This document shows positions 5,008-5,888 of a stretch of 5,888 nt of DNA, one piece after another. The notes beneath the pieces are model-generated. The model made no database searches and was not told where the DNA came from. It was given only the letters and a program-made list of their open reading frames with translations. The stretch covers positions 1 to 5,888 of the forward strand of contig JAFAWL010000442.1 in assembly GCA_019241805.1 (NCBI GenBank), in the 5' to 3' direction. The stretch's first letter is position 1. Each line of letters begins with the position of its first letter. This DNA comes from Actinomycetota bacterium. GTDB taxonomy: Bacteria; Actinomycetota; Actinomycetes; Mycobacteriales; Jatrophihabitantaceae. A program made the position numbers and the translations under genes.

Positions 5008-5888
5008 TGACCGGCAAGAATCGACTCGGCGGCCTCGGGCGTGGTCTGGGCGCCTTGATTCCGACCGCGCCTCCCACCGATCCAGCGGCGGAAGTGTCGG
5101 CCGGGGCAGTGGTGCCGGGCCCAGCCTCGCCTGAGCCGGCTGCGGCCATGGAGTCAGCGGCGTCGCGGGGCGGCTCTGACGAGCGGCCTCCCACGGGCTC
5201 ACATCCGGCCGGACCGGCACCGACCGGACCGGCACCGACCGGACCGACTTCGACCGGATCGAACACAGCGGAGTCCGGCGCCAGCGCCCCGACCCCAGAT
5301 CTTTGGTCGGAAACCGGTCCGTTGCCGGTGTCGGGCGCTTACTTCGCGGACCTCGAACTAAGCCGGATCAGCCGGAATCCGAAGCAGCCCCGGCAAGTGT
5401 TCGACGAGGACGCCCTCACCGAGCTCGCCCATTCGGTGCGCGAGTTCGGCGTCCTGCAGCCGGTCGTCGTACGCCCGCACGAAGGTGGCTACGAGCTCAT
5501 CATGGGAGAACGCCGGTTGCGAGCGGCCGAGGCCGCCGGCCTCACGACCATCCCGGCTATCGTCCGGGAGACGGCCGACGACGCGATGCTCCGGGACGCC
5601 CTGCTGGAAAACATTCATCGGACCGCGCTCAATCCACTGGAAGAAGCGGCCGCCTACCAGCAGTTGCTCGACGAGTTCGGCGCTACGCACGAGGAGTTGG
5701 CCACGCGGATCGGCCGGAGTCGACCTCAGATCAGCAATACGATTCGACTGCTCAACCTCCCGGTGCCGGTGCAGCGCCGGGTGGCCGCCGGTGTGCTGTC
5801 TTCTGGGCACGCCCGTGCTCTGCTGGGGCTCGAAGAGCCGGGCCGTCAAGAGGACCTCGCGGTCCGGATCGTGGCCGAGGGATTGTCC
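5007..5888 (+). CDS. parB: Chromosome-partitioning protein ParB, 3' end cut by window
   Basis: An open frame of 294 codons runs off the right edge, so the C-terminal dimerisation domain is missing. ParB binds parS, hydrolyses CTP, spreads along DNA and stimulates ParA. In order: the ParA-interacting peptide GLGRGLGALIP (9-19); a Pro/Ala/Gly/Thr-rich linker (20-111) with a pentapeptide repeat; the ParB N-terminal domain from YFADLELSRISRNPKQPR (112 on) with the CTP-binding GERRLRAAE (167-175) and ENIHRTALNPLEEA (201-214); and the helix-turn-helix THEELATRIGRSRPQISNTIRLL (227-249) that reads parS, then SSGHARALLGLE. The ATG shares its A with the parA stop, with GGAGG (4995-4999) seven bases upstream. 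GTG at 5004, also in frame, is a possible alternative but its spacing is only four bases. Confidence 0.96.
   Translation, partial: MTGKNRLGGLGRGLGALIPTAPPTDPAAEVSAGAVVPGPASPEPAAAMESAASRGGSDERPPTGSHPAGPAPTGPAPTGPTSTGSNTAESGASAPTPDLWSETGPLPVSGAYFADLELSRISRNPKQPRQVFDEDALTELAHSVREFGVLQPVVVRPHEGGYELIMGERRLRAAEAAGLTTIPAIVRETADDAMLRDALLENIHRTALNPLEEAAAYQQLLDEFGATHEELATRIGRSRPQISNTIRLLNLPVPVQRRVAAGVLSSGHARALLGLEEPGRQEDLAVRIVAEGLS
5211..5255 (+). repeat. 15-bp tandem repeat in the parB linker
   Basis: GGACCGGCACCGACC occurs twice perfectly (5211-5225, 5226-5240), with a third copy (5241-5255) changed at four bases. In frame it encodes GPAPT, GPAPT, GPTST (residues 69-83) in the disordered linker between the ParA-binding peptide and the CTP-binding domain. 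Copy number probably varies between strains; the effect is expected to be on linker length only. Confidence 0.9.

Noticed and set aside
4027..5235. 402-codon minus-strand open frame opposite parA and parB
   Set aside because: It is the mirror of GC-rich coding sequence, with Arg/Gly/Asp-rich low-complexity translation and no recognisable motif. The + strand genes are unambiguous.
5358..5849. 163-codon minus-strand open frame opposite parB
   Set aside because: Antisense to the conserved ParB domain, with no independent support.

Overview
This window is the replication-origin-proximal core region of a high-GC actinobacterial chromosome. Gene order is rpmH, rnpA, yidD, yidC, jag, rsmG, parA and parB, all on the + strand and tightly packed. 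The order, the GC-rich codon use, GTG/TTG starts, the ParB N-terminus (GLGRGLGALIP) and the Mycobacterium/Streptomyces-like RsmG and Jag proteins all point to Actinomycetota. I cannot name the genus.

Layout: positions 1-450 carry no convincing gene. By conserved synteny this should be the spacer between rpmH and a divergent dnaA lying off the left edge. It holds one near-consensus DnaA box, a candidate promoter in each direction, a strong GC-rich stem-loop and possible rpmH leader structures. Positions 451-1306 hold rpmH (L34), rnpA (RNase P protein) and yidD. Positions 1319-3151 hold yidC (membrane insertase) and jag/khpB (KH-R3H RNA-binding protein). Positions 3159-3920 hold rsmG (16S rRNA m7G methyltransferase). 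Positions 3940-5888 hold parA and the 5' part of parB, which runs off the right edge.

The genes form functional blocks. L34 and RNase P protein serve translation and tRNA maturation. YidD and YidC serve membrane-protein insertion, and Jag is their usual RNA-binding partner gene. RsmG modifies the ribosome decoding site. ParA, ParB and parS segregate the origin. Spacing suggests one or two long transcripts: rnpA/yidD overlap by 4 bp, parA/parB overlap by 1 bp, and most gaps are under 20 bp.

The most notable signal is a pair of perfect 14-bp parS palindromes inside the parA reading frame. They start exactly 63 bp apart and make ParA carry two VSRETP peptides near its N-terminus. Smaller signals are a hairpin filling exactly the rpmH-rnpA gap, a GTG start for jag sitting in a GNRA-type tetraloop, and two separate 15-bp tandem repeats in disordered parts of jag and parB. 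I see no mobile element, CRISPR array, tRNA or foreign-looking gene. This is a conserved core region, and nothing here supports a wholly new system.
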